From the NCBI RefSeq assembly GCF_024054035.1, contig NZ_JAMXQU010000015.1:1-54230 (forward strand): 54,230 bases of DNA, given 5' to 3'. Below are positions 43,561 to 52,098 of the stretch, piece by piece (the stretch's first letter is position 1; every line of letters begins with the position of its first letter). A model generated the notes under the pieces. It was not told the origin of the DNA. It did no database searches and saw nothing but the letters and a program-made list of their open reading frames with translations. Origin of the DNA: Asaia lannensis NBRC 102526 (GTDB lineage: Bacteria; Pseudomonadota; Alphaproteobacteria; Acetobacterales; Acetobacteraceae). The position numbers and the translations under genes are program-made.

Positions 43561-44540
43561 GATCCTGTTCCCCTGACTGTAGCGCGTCTCGCGCCAAGAT
43601 CGCGTGCCATGCGCAGGGCAGCGAGCAGACTTGCCGGATCGGCCGTGCCCGTGCCTGCAATCGAAAATGCGGTGCCATGATCGGGCGATGTCCTGACAAT
43701 GGGCAGGCCCAGCGTCACATTGACCCCATTCGCCATATCCAGTGTCTTGAGCGGTATCAGCGCCTGATCATGATACATGCAGAGCGCGGCATCGTAGAGC
43801 GGACGCGCAATATCGGTGAAAAGCGTATCGGGCGGATAAGGGCCGCTCGCATCGATCCCGGCATCGCGCAGGGCGGCAATGGCCGGCTCGATCATGGTCC
43901 GTTCTTCAACACCCATCACGCCCCCCTCACCGGCATGAGGGTTCAGCCCCGCTACTGCAATACGAGGCGCTTCCAGACCGAAATCGCGACGCAGGGCCTC
44001 GGCAAGGGTCTTGCCTACCTGCACGATCCGTCGTGCAGTCAGCGTGTCGAGTGCCTCTCGCAGACTGACATGCACTGTAACAGGCACCACACGCAGCCTT
44101 GGAGAGGCGAGCATCATGATCTCTTCACCCGGCACACCGCAGAGCGAAGCGAGAAATTCGGTATGCCCCGGAAAGCCGAAACCAGCTGCCTTGAGCACAG
44201 CCTTGCTGATCGGGTTGGTCACGACCGCACTCACGCGGCCTTCGAGCGCCAGCGCGGTTGCCCGCTCTATGGACTCGATCACGCCGGATGCCAGTGCTGG
44301 ATCGGGCTGACCCGGCGTCACTTTTGCAGGGAGATGGACCGGCATCACAGGCAAGGCCTGCGCAAAAACCGATCCTGCCTCTTCGGGACCCGCCACAACC
44401 TGCACCGGAATACCTGCAATCAGACGCGGATCGCCAATCCACACGAACCCCTCATCGTGCTCGCGTAGATGCTTCCAGGCATCGATAGTCAGTTCAGGCC
44501 CGATCCCTGCAGGATCGCCCATTGTCAGTGCAGGCAGCAT
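43557..44540 (-). CDS. pdxA: 4-hydroxythreonine-4-phosphate dehydrogenase PdxA
   Basis: 327 aa. Oxidises 4-phosphohydroxy-L-threonine to 3-amino-2-oxopropyl phosphate, the PdxJ substrate. Motifs: [42 protein letters not shown] with metal-binding His, [15 protein letters not shown] with a second His, and [16 protein letters not shown] with the third. NAD-binding is by the family fold. The ATG at 44540 follows the M20 dipeptidase gene by 18 bp. Confidence 0.97.
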   Translation of the reverse strand: MLPALTMGDPAGIGPELTIDAWKHLREHDEGFVWIGDPRLIAGIPVQVVAGPEEAGSVFAQALPVMPVHLPAKVTPGQPDPALASGVIESIERATALALEGRVSAVVTNPISKAVLKAAGFGFPGHTEFLASLCGVPGEEIMMLASPRLRVVPVTVHVSLREALDTLTARRIVQVGKTLAEALRRDFGLEAPRIAVAGLNPHAGEGGVMGVEERTMIEPAIAALRDAGIDASGPYPPDTLFTDIARPLYDAALCMYHDQALIPLKTLDMANGVNVTLGLPIVRTSPDHGTAFSIAGTGTADPASLLAALRMARDLGARRATVRGTGS

Positions 44541-44558
44541 GAGGTGCCTCTTGAGGGA

Positions 44559-45950
44559 TCAGTGAACCGAGAATGCATCCAGGATACGAACCCATGAACG
44601 TATGCCCTTGTGAAAGGACTCCACGCCATATTGTTCATTGGGGGAATGAATGCGGTCATCGTCCTGCGCAAAACCGACCAGGAGCGAGTCCATATCCAGC
44701 GCCTCCTTCACCTCGGCCACAACCGGAATCGAGCCACCGCATCCGATAGATACGGCAGGCACACCCCATTCCTCGCCCAGCGCGTTCAGGGCCGTTTTCA
44801 GATAGGGGCCGTCCTCCGGCACAGCAAAACCACTGGAGGCGCCATGTTCGGTGAAGCTGACTTTAGCGTCTTCCGGCAGAACCGAGCGTATATGGGCGCG
44901 AAAAGCGTCCCGTACGGCATCGGGATTCTGCCCCGGCACCAGACGGAACGATACCTTGGCCATCGCCCGCGCAGGCAGAACGGTCTTGAAACCGTCGCCC
45001 TCATAGCCGCCGGAAATGCCATTGATCTCATAGCTCGGGCGTGCCCAGATCTGCTCGATGGCGGTAAACCCGTCTTCACCCGCAGCTTTCGAAAGACCGA
45101 CCGGCTTGAGGGTAACGGCGTCATCGGGGAAGATCGCCTGCCACTGTGCCCTGACCGTATCGGAAGGCACAGCCACGCCATCGTAGAAACCCGGAAGCGT
45201 CACGCGTCCCTTGTCGTCACGCACGCTGCCCAGCGCCTTGCACAGCAGCTCGATCGGGTTGCGCGCTGCATTGCCGAACATGCCTGAATGCAGATCGTGC
45301 GTTGCGCAATCGATCACCACTTCATCGCCTACCAGACCACGCAGTCCTGTCGTAATGGCCGGCGTCCGGCGATCCGGCATGCCGGTATCGCAGATCAGGG
45401 CCACGTCGGCCTTGAGCTCATCAGCATTGGCCTTGAGGAACGGCATGAGATTGGCTCCGCCACTCTCTTCCTCCCCTTCGATCAGGATAGACACCTTGAG
45501 CGGCAGAGTCCCCTTGATCGCCTTCCAGGCGCGACAGGCCTCGATAAAGGTCATCAGCTGACCCTTGTCGTCCGATGCACCGCGCGCAACGATTATCTTG
45601 CGCCCATCGGGTTCCGATACGATTGCCGGTGCAAACGGATCGCTCTTCCACAGATCGAGCGGATCCGTGGGCTGAACGTCGTAATGACCATAGAAGAGCA
45701 CATGCGGGCCGGCTTCTGCGACAGCGTCATGTCCGACCACCATGGGGTGCCCGGCCGTCTCACGCACGCTGGCATCGAAACCAAGGCTTGATAGCTCGTC
45801 ACGCAACCACTCGGCAGCCCGCCTGCAATCGGCAGCGTGTTTCGGCTGGGCCGAAACGCTGGGTATGCGCAGAAAATCGAACAGGCGCTCCAGACTTTTC
45901 TCCAGATCCCGGTCGACCTGCTGCAATATCGCTGCCGTGCTGTCAGTCAC
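44559..45950 (-). CDS. M20 family dipeptidase
   Basis: 463 aa cytosolic zinc peptidase. Metal and catalytic motifs: FYGHYDVQPTDPLDLW, RGASDDKGQLMTFI, IEGEEESGGANL, and C-terminal GCGGSIPVVAEVKEAL. A lid domain (about 200-320) contains HDLHSGMFGNAARNP. Related to carnosinase/PepV-like dipeptidases. The GTG start at 45950 lies inside the end of the upstream 1003-residue gene (8-bp overlap). No substrate can be fixed. Confidence 0.9.
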   Translation of the reverse strand: MTDSTAAILQQVDRDLEKSLERLFDFLRIPSVSAQPKHAADCRRAAEWLRDELSSLGFDASVRETAGHPMVVGHDAVAEAGPHVLFYGHYDVQPTDPLDLWKSDPFAPAIVSEPDGRKIIVARGASDDKGQLMTFIEACRAWKAIKGTLPLKVSILIEGEEESGGANLMPFLKANADELKADVALICDTGMPDRRTPAITTGLRGLVGDEVVIDCATHDLHSGMFGNAARNPIELLCKALGSVRDDKGRVTLPGFYDGVAVPSDTVRAQWQAIFPDDAVTLKPVGLSKAAGEDGFTAIEQIWARPSYEINGISGGYEGDGFKTVLPARAMAKVSFRLVPGQNPDAVRDAFRAHIRSVLPEDAKVSFTEHGASSGFAVPEDGPYLKTALNALGEEWGVPAVSIGCGGSIPVVAEVKEALDMDSLLVGFAQDDDRIHSPNEQYGVESFHKGIRSWVRILDAFSVH

Positions 45951-48900
45951 AGAATTCTTCCTTTACCAAGCTCTGTCCCAGCAAGCCTGCAAGCGTCTCG
46001 CGATAGCGTCCTGTCATCGCGCCCGCCTGCTCTTTTGCTTCATCGGACAGACGCTGCCATGTCTCCCGATCCTGATATAGGGTGATGATCGCCTCTGCAA
46101 ACCGGGCAGCGCTGGAACTCGTGCACATGGCACCGGGCGATGACACGTCGCCGCCTATAACGGCTGGCAATCCCGACGCCCCTGCAACGAGACGCTGAAG
46201 CGATACGTTTCCGTCTCTCTCTTCCGGGGCAATCATCAGGCGGCAACGCGCTGCAAGCTCGGCTAAGGGAACCTTGCCCTCATCCAGCGAGGCCACATGT
46301 GCATAATGGACGATCATCATCAGATCGCGTGTCGGCGCGCCCTCATAGGCCAGGATCAATCTCGCCGTCTCGGGCAGATGTCCATCAAGACGCACCAGAA
46401 CCGACCGGGCAAACCATTTGAGGAAAGACAGGTCGTAACCATCCTTTTGTGACGGCACCGCAAAAACCAGATCGTGACGCCTGTCGAAATCCTCGCCCTC
46501 ATGCGCGGGAAGATCGTCGCCAAGTATTGTCAGTCCACGCAAACCCGCCTCTTCCAGCCTTTCGGCCTGCTGGGCGTTCTGGACCACGATATCCTGACAG
46601 AACCAGGCATTCGCCGTTTCATCCAGCAGGGCCTGCCTGATTGCAGGCGTTTCCACGGGACGCGGCATCTGATCGGATGAGACATTCTCCCAGTCCCTCT
46701 CCAGAGACTCCAGGATGCGAAGGTCGAGAATGAACCCTTCATCCGGCAGACACTCGGCCTTCTCGCTGAACAACTCGATTACGCGATTGAGCGTGCGTCC
46801 ACCCATAACCCAGATCTGGTCGAACCCGCGCCGTCTCTGCTCGATAAGCCGCGCAAGCGCGTCGAGCGTGCCGGACCGGGACTCCACTTCGCCCGACAGA
46901 TTCCGGCAAGAGCGTGCTCTGTCGTACAGGTTTGCATCTGCTGCATCCCTGCCCGTGTCACCGGGTCTGCCCTCATCCAGTACGAACTGCGTCACCTGCA
47001 GGCCAAGCCCGACCATGGACCGCGCCAGAGCATGCAGACGCATGTCCTGGGCAACAGGAAGCGATACGTCCTGGCTGGCCAGCAGAAGGACACGCCGCCC
47101 CCAACGGGCTGGCCTGTACATGGCGCCGCCCTGCCCGCCCCTGCCCGGCGGGTTGCCACGCAATGTCTGGGCGAACACCTGACGCAGAATGCGCTGCTCG
47201 CGCATGATCAGCCCGTCCTGAGCGCGTTCGCGCTCAGGAACGCGGATGACGAAATCAGGGGCATACAAAACACGCCCGTCATCCGAGGACTGTCGAAGAG
47301 CCAGGGCAAGAGAGGCCCAGATATGCGCCTCGACACGCAGCAGGGCTCCGGCCTCATCAGGCACGGTGACCGCTCGCAATGCGTCTGTGTCGCATAGCAG
47401 GGCTCCCCTGCTGCACCCGTCGCAGGCACGCACGAAATCCAGTCCGGCCGCAAAGGCGTCCTCACCTGCTCCGTAAGACGTGCAACTCCCGTCACGCGCA
47501 ACGCAAAGCCCTGCTTCAACGACGGTCAGATCGAACCCGAGACTCTGCGGCGCCACCGCAACCACGCCGGGACCTTCCAGGCAGGCTTTCGCCGCTTCAA
47601 GCGCACCCGAGAACAGCGTAACACCCGACTGGACAACCAGCACCCGAGGCGCCGCGACCTGCGCGACGGCACGCTGCAGGCCCTCCTGAACACTCAGCCC
47701 CGTAGCCTCAACCGACTCGATCCCATAGGCGTAGCGGGCGATACTGGCGGTATCGTCCTTATGCGCGCCAGTGAGCAGGACGATCTGCATGTCCCCCTTG
47801 TTCGCGTCATGGAGCGAGACAAGCGTCTGGATCAGATCGGTAAAAAGCTCTGGCGTCGCGATGACAACACCAAGTGCCGGTTGCCCCACATAACGGAAAT
47901 CGAGCGGATAGCGCGCCAGGAGCGGGATCAGACTCTCCGTTCGCAGGGCCTGAAGAGTGTCGAGCTGACGCAGGGATGGTGAATCAACCGGCTCTTTCGT
48001 CTCGAGGGCTCCGTCGCGCCTGATATGCGCGATGAACGGGTTATCGCAGATCGCAGCCCAGCCCGGCACGTCCCCGTCATAGACTGTCGGAGGCAATTCC
48101 ACGCCCTCTGCCGGACTACGTCCTTCGAACAGCCCGAACCGCACGAAATGATCGTAACCGTTCCTGAGAACACGCGCCGTTACCTGGCCGCCCACATCTT
48201 CGTAAGTCGCAAGATAATAGGCTTCGTCGAAAAACGCATTCGGATTATAGGCGGCGGGATTTTCGTTCGACAGATAATGATGAAGGGGGGAGTCATACAC
48301 CCCTGAAGCAATCTGCGGCGCAACATCCCTGTACCGGTCGAGATACCATTCCGGGTCGAAATACCACGAGGTCCGCATCGCGGCGCAATCCGCATTCAGC
48401 ACGAAACGGGAAAACTCGCCGATCTGCGGATCGTAAGGCAAGCGATGCTGCAACAGCTCTGCACGCAACATATCCGGAACGAGAAAAGCCGTGCTGACAC
48501 GGCGTTCCACCTGCCCTACGGCCAGATAATGGTCATAGCCGTTGGCATAACCCAGTTCACGCACCTGAGACGGCGTGAGATCGGTGTTCAGGGCAAAATA
48601 ATTGCTCTCCGAGAACATCCAGTGGCACGAGCGACCGCGATGACCCGTCTCGCAGTAATGCTGGAATCCGGAATCGAATACCCCCATCCGTATCCCGTTT
48701 TCGACATCGAAATGCGCACGCCGGTACCATATCTCGTCGAAATATCGATTGGGAGAATGCGCATAACGTGCCCCATCCCTCAGCCAGAACTCATACAATC
48801 CCCGGTCATCGGGCAAACTGCCGGTCATCTCGATCACAGCCTGACGATACCGCTCGCGATACCAGTCCGGGTCGAAAATGGCCCAGAGCGGCGTATTGGG

Positions 48901-48954
48901 TCTCGGGGCATCGCCGGGACCAAACGCAGTCAGTATTTCAGGTGTCAGTGTCAT
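45943..48954 (-). CDS. large multidomain protein with five N-terminal tandem repeats and glycosyltransferase-like region
   Basis: 1003 aa, no signal peptide. Residues about 20-285 hold five tandem units of about 45-50 residues, each with an aromatic start and a GYDHY-type end: FDPDWYRERY, FDEIWYRRAHFDVENG, ESNYFALNTDLT...NGYDHYLAVGQ, FDPEWYLDRYRDVA...SPLHHYLSNEN, FDEAYYLATYEDVGG...NGYDHFVRFGLFEGRSP. Such units accompany surface-glycan glycosyltransferases. The middle (about 345-560) resembles a GT-A-like fold without a convincing DxD site. The C-terminal part (about 630-1000) has a GT-B-like alternation with GRRVLLLASQD and FDQIWVMGG strands. Glycosylation of the cell surface is the best guess; the activity is unproven. 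It lies 78 bp after secB. Confidence 0.65.
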   Translation of the reverse strand: MTLTPEILTAFGPGDAPRPNTPLWAIFDPDWYRERYRQAVIEMTGSLPDDRGLYEFWLRDGARYAHSPNRYFDEIWYRRAHFDVENGIRMGVFDSGFQHYCETGHRGRSCHWMFSESNYFALNTDLTPSQVRELGYANGYDHYLAVGQVERRVSTAFLVPDMLRAELLQHRLPYDPQIGEFSRFVLNADCAAMRTSWYFDPEWYLDRYRDVAPQIASGVYDSPLHHYLSNENPAAYNPNAFFDEAYYLATYEDVGGQVTARVLRNGYDHFVRFGLFEGRSPAEGVELPPTVYDGDVPGWAAICDNPFIAHIRRDGALETKEPVDSPSLRQLDTLQALRTESLIPLLARYPLDFRYVGQPALGVVIATPELFTDLIQTLVSLHDANKGDMQIVLLTGAHKDDTASIARYAYGIESVEATGLSVQEGLQRAVAQVAAPRVLVVQSGVTLFSGALEAAKACLEGPGVVAVAPQSLGFDLTVVEAGLCVARDGSCTSYGAGEDAFAAGLDFVRACDGCSRGALLCDTDALRAVTVPDEAGALLRVEAHIWASLALALRQSSDDGRVLYAPDFVIRVPERERAQDGLIMREQRILRQVFAQTLRGNPPGRGGQGGAMYRPARWGRRVLLLASQDVSLPVAQDMRLHALARSMVGLGLQVTQFVLDEGRPGDTGRDAADANLYDRARSCRNLSGEVESRSGTLDALARLIEQRRRGFDQIWVMGGRTLNRVIELFSEKAECLPDEGFILDLRILESLERDWENVSSDQMPRPVETPAIRQALLDETANAWFCQDIVVQNAQQAERLEEAGLRGLTILGDDLPAHEGEDFDRRHDLVFAVPSQKDGYDLSFLKWFARSVLVRLDGHLPETARLILAYEGAPTRDLMMIVHYAHVASLDEGKVPLAELAARCRLMIAPEERDGNVSLQRLVAGASGLPAVIGGDVSSPGAMCTSSSAARFAEAIITLYQDRETWQRLSDEAKEQAGAMTGRYRETLAGLLGQSLVKEEFCD

Positions 48955-49032
48955 CGTTCCGGTCCGGGCTTGTCAGGGCAATTCATGGGCACAGGGAAAG
49001 GCGTTCAGCTCGACGCGCTCAGAGGGGAACGA

Positions 49033-49533
49033 TCATGCCTGGGCACGCCGGCTGAGCATGAGCGCATGAAAATCCACCGGCTGGATATTCGCGACCGGAA
49101 AACCGGATTCACGGATGAGACTGAGCAGGACATGGCGCGCGGAAGGGAAAAGCTGACGCGGTGCCTCGACCAGAAGCAGGGGCTCCAGCATGTCGGCCCG
49201 TGCATTCTGCACCGTGAAGATGCCCGAATAGACCATCTCGATCCGGTAAAGTGCCTCAGGCTCCGGCATATCCGGCGTCGGAGGTGTGCGATAGCCGATC
49301 CCCTGCAGCGAGAGACTTACCTCGAAATTCGGCTGGTCTTCGGAGAGTTGCCGGGCATTTACGTCGATACGCAACCCGATATGCGGACGAGGCGGAAGAT
49401 TGAAAAAGACTTCTGGCGCGCCGACCGAAGCAATGGATGAGGATTTCAGGTACTGGATACCGGAAACGAGCAATGTCTCGGGTGCGACCTGATCGTGGCG
49501 CACAGACTTCTCCGTACCTTCGTTTTGCGACAT
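49033..49533 (-). CDS. secB: protein-export chaperone SecB
   Basis: 166 aa. Cytosolic tetrameric chaperone that keeps preproteins unfolded and hands them to SecA. Signature regions are complete: YLKSSSIASVGAPEVFF, DVNARQL, FEVSLSLQGIGY, IEMVYSGIFTVQN, and the C-terminal EAPRQLFPSARHVLLSLIRESGFP. The ATG at 49533 has an AGAGGAA ribosome-binding site 9-11 bp upstream, so the longer in-frame start at 49587 is not used. It leads a minus-strand run with the 1003-residue gene. Confidence 0.96.
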   Translation of the reverse strand: MSQNEGTEKSVRHDQVAPETLLVSGIQYLKSSSIASVGAPEVFFNLPPRPHIGLRIDVNARQLSEDQPNFEVSLSLQGIGYRTPPTPDMPEPEALYRIEMVYSGIFTVQNARADMLEPLLLVEAPRQLFPSARHVLLSLIRESGFPVANIQPVDFHALMLSRRAQA

Positions 49534-49687
49534 GGCGTGCCGTTCCTCTGATAACTTTCCATAGCTATGCTTGTTGACAACAAGCATTCAACGCCTGTGC
49601 TTCTGTCATGACTTGACGACCAAAGCCAGACGAAGCCGCGAAAACAGTCCTTTCGTCATGCTTTTAAACAGAATGGCAATCCTGCGT

Positions 49688-49978
49688 TCAGAAATCCTGT
49701 CCGCGCAGAAATCCCAGAGCAGGCATAGGCACCCAGCGCCGGGGCAGCTCTGCGCGGCCGATCTGGCGTATATCGTAGCGCAGCGACGCTTTTTGTTCGG
49801 CCGCGAGAAAATGCCTGTATTCGCGTACCTGGCGACTGCGCCAGTCACAATCAGCCCGTGCCGCCTCCTGGGTCAGGTGGACATTTGCGATACGGCTACG
49901 TTGCCCCTTCCATGCAATAACCGCCCATAACCGGTCGGCCTTTGGCAAAGGGGGCTGGAACACCAGAAGCTGTGACAT
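49688..49978 (-). CDS. small hypothetical protein
   Basis: 96 aa, basic, no signal or membrane segment. A strong AAGGAGA ribosome-binding site 10-11 bp before the ATG at 49978 supports it as real. Other frames over the same bases lack this. Trp/Arg-rich stretches (RLWAVIAWKGQRSRI, RSRQVREYRHF) and a Pro-rich tail. No family recognised. It precedes secB by 154 bp on the same strand; whether they are co-transcribed is unclear. Confidence 0.6.
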   Translation of the reverse strand: MSQLLVFQPPLPKADRLWAVIAWKGQRSRIANVHLTQEAARADCDWRSRQVREYRHFLAAEQKASLRYDIRQIGRAELPRRWVPMPALGFLRGQDF

Positions 49979-50157
49979 TCTTGCGGCATCTCCTTACGAT
50001 CCATGGCAGCCATACCGTCACGCGACCATGTTCCCGACGGGCCGGTCAAGAAAAAGCAACAAACCTTGCCGCTGGGTGGAACCCGAGGTAAGGCGATACG
50101 ATCAATACCCGGCATGATATCCTGCGCCGATAACCCGTTAAGAAGGTGGTCTTTCCC

Positions 50158-50502
50158 ATGGTTCGCTTGCTCGTTATCGTCGTTTTTCTTGTCGTCCTCA
50201 TTACCTTTGCTTTGAGCAACCCGGATGCCCAGCCTCTGTGGATCGTGTCCTATGGCTGGCAGTTCTCTGTCGGTATGCTCGTTCTAGGCGTCGGCGTAGC
50301 CAGCTTCCTGATCGGTGCATTCGTCGCATTCATTGGCGAAATCAAGCAGCGTTCGCGTGCACGCAAGGCCGAGCAGCAGGTTCGTGCCCTCGAAACCCAG
50401 GTGCTCGACCTGCATCAGCGCATCGATCGCCTGACACTGGCAACAGACCCCAGCCGCGCGCCTTACGAAACCCAGCCGGCTACCACGCCCTCCGCTCCCT
50501 GA
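50158..50502 (+). CDS. LapA-domain inner-membrane protein
   Basis: 114 aa from the ATG at 50158: two membrane helices (about 3-22 and 40-62, separated by NPDAQPLWIVSYGWQF) followed by a cytosolic coiled coil (RKAEQQVRALETQVLDLHQRI, shown here in outline) and a Pro/Thr tail. This is the LapA (DUF1049) layout. In E. coli LapA works with LapB and FtsH to control LpxC and sits next to pyrF, as here. LapB is not adjacent. Confidence 0.85.
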   Translation: MVRLLVIVVFLVVLITFALSNPDAQPLWIVSYGWQFSVGMLVLGVGVASFLIGAFVAFIGEIKQRSRARKAEQQVRALETQVLDLHQRIDRLTLATDPSRAPYETQPATTPSAP

Positions 50503-50548
50503 CTCCACGCCCGTCAGCCCTGTCTTTCAAAATCTGTACCGAGACCCC

Positions 50549-51256
50549 ATGATGAAACGGACCCGCCTGATTGCCGCCCTCGACACGCAAAGCCTCGATC
50601 AGGCGCGTGACTGGGCCGAGACGCTCGACGGCCATGTCGATGCAATCAAGCTGGGCATGGAATTCACTTACGCTCAGGGTCTCAAAGCGCTGCGCGATGT
50701 CGCGGGGCAACGGACGCTTTTCCTCGACCTCAAACTGCACGACATTCCGAACACGGTTGCAAAGGGGCTTGCCAGCCTTGCACCGGTTGGCGCTTCCCTG
50801 CTGACAATTCACGCCAGCGGTGGCGCGGCCATGATTGCTGCGGCACGTCAGGCGATCGATGCAGCCTATCCGCCTCTGCATCGCCCCATTCTGCTGGCGG
50901 TCACAGTGCTCACCAGTCTGGACGAAAACGCCCTGCACGAGATCGGTGTCAATGCCACGCCAAGGGAACAGGTCGTGCGTCTGGGTCGGCTGGCCATGAC
51001 TTCGGGCGCAGACGGTCTTGTCTGCTCCGCTGAAGAAATCGCACCGTTGCGCGATGCGTTGGGCAGTGCACCTGTTCTGGTCGTACCGGGTATACGTCCT
51101 GCGGGATCCGAAGCAAACGACCAGAAGCGCATCATGACGCCGAGACAGGCTGCACAGGCTGGCGCAGACTGGATCGTCGTCGGGCGTCCGATTACCCAGG
51201 CCGCCGATCCGGCAGAAGCCGCAAAAGCGATTCAGATCGAACTCGCTTCGGCATGA
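50549..51256 (+). CDS. pyrF: orotidine 5'-phosphate decarboxylase
   Basis: 235 aa TIM barrel; decarboxylates OMP to UMP in pyrimidine synthesis. Catalytic segment FLDLKLHDIPNTV (Asp/Lys/Asp), N-terminal IAALDTQSLDQA, phosphate-binding VVPGIRPAGSEANDQ and GADWIVVGRPI. Its TGA overlaps the trpF start (ATGA at 51253-51256). It follows the lapA-like gene on the same strand by 46 bp. Confidence 0.97.
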   Translation: MMKRTRLIAALDTQSLDQARDWAETLDGHVDAIKLGMEFTYAQGLKALRDVAGQRTLFLDLKLHDIPNTVAKGLASLAPVGASLLTIHASGGAAMIAAARQAIDAAYPPLHRPILLAVTVLTSLDENALHEIGVNATPREQVVRLGRLAMTSGADGLVCSAEEIAPLRDALGSAPVLVVPGIRPAGSEANDQKRIMTPRQAAQAGADWIVVGRPITQAADPAEAAKAIQIELASA

Positions 51257-51951
51257 TGCCCACCAACGCAGATCGATCCGAAGGAGCGCATCGCCGACCT
51301 GCCGGATCGCCCATAGGGGTCAAGATCTGCGGCATCAGGGAACGTTCTGCTTTCGACGCGGCCTGCGAAGCGGGTGCCGATTGGATCGGCTTCGTTTTCT
51401 TCGCCAGATCGCCCCGCTGCGTAACGCCTCAGACCGTGGCGACGCTTCTCCGAAGTGAGAAAAAGGCGCGTCCGCAAACTGTAGGTCTTTTCGTCAAAGC
51501 CGATGACAGCACGATCGAGCGGACATTATCCGTTGCCGATCTCGATATCCTGCAGATTTACGATACACCTGCCCGCGCCCTTGAAATCAGGCAGAAGTTC
51601 AAACGTCCCGTCTGGCTCTCCTGTGCCGTGACGACCCCGATCGATCTGCCCGAAAATACAATGCTCGATGGATATGTCATCGAGCCGCGTGCCCCGGCAG
51701 ATGCGGCGCTGCCCGGTGGGAACGGCATCACACTGGACTGGAGCCTTCTGCGACACTGGCAGGCCCCGAGCCCCTGGATGCTGGCAGGCGGGCTGACGCC
51801 TGACAATGTCGCTCGGGCACTGGCAATGAGCCACGCACCTGCGGTCGATGTATCATCCGGTGTGGAAACCGCGCCCGGAGAGAAATCACCGGAACTGGTG
51901 CGAAACTTCATCAAAAACGTCAGGGGCTATTGCGCCGCGAATAAAAGATGA
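51253..51951 (+). CDS. trpF: phosphoribosylanthranilate isomerase
   Basis: 232 aa TIM barrel for the third step of tryptophan synthesis. Motifs: VKICGIRERSAFDAAC with catalytic Cys, ADWIGFVFFARSPRCV, and AVDVSSGVETAPGEKS with the catalytic Asp. A non-conserved 20-residue N-terminal stretch precedes the first motif. Coupled to pyrF by the ATGA overlap. In many alphaproteobacteria trpB-trpA follow directly; here a tRNA gene and an integrase follow, so the rest of the trp group lies elsewhere or beyond the island. Confidence 0.95.
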   Translation: MMPTNADRSEGAHRRPAGSPIGVKICGIRERSAFDAACEAGADWIGFVFFARSPRCVTPQTVATLLRSEKKARPQTVGLFVKADDSTIERTLSVADLDILQIYDTPARALEIRQKFKRPVWLSCAVTTPIDLPENTMLDGYVIEPRAPADAALPGGNGITLDWSLLRHWQAPSPWMLAGGLTPDNVARALAMSHAPAVDVSSGVETAPGEKSPELVRNFIKNVRGYCAANKR

Positions 51952-51968
51952 TATGGTCCGCCCGCGCT

Positions 51969-52059
51969 GGAGAGATGGCCGAGCGGCTTAAGGCGCACGC
52001 TTGGAAAGCGTGTGTACGTTAATAGCGTACCGTGGGTTCGAATCCCACTCTCTCCGCCA
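51969..52059 (+). tRNA. tRNA-Ser (GGA)
   Basis: 91 bases including an encoded CCA. Acceptor stem GGAGAGA with TCTCTCC, then the D arm, and an anticodon loop TTGGAAA with anticodon GGA (reads UCC/UCU). A long serine-type variable arm (GTACG...CGTAC) and a T arm GTGGG-TTCGAAT-CCCAC complete it. It starts 17 bp after trpF. Its 3' half is the likely attachment site of the downstream integrase. Confidence 0.97.
52035..52059 (+). other. presumed attachment site (attL) in the tRNA-Ser 3' end
   Basis: Integrases encoded right after a tRNA gene usually recombine within its T arm and 3' end, leaving the tRNA intact. The core cannot be delimited because the second copy, expected at the far end of the element, is outside the window. 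The limits given cover T-loop to CCA. Confidence 0.45.
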
Positions 52060-52098
52060 CCAACCCCTTGAAAAACAAGAAAATTATACCACTCGCAT

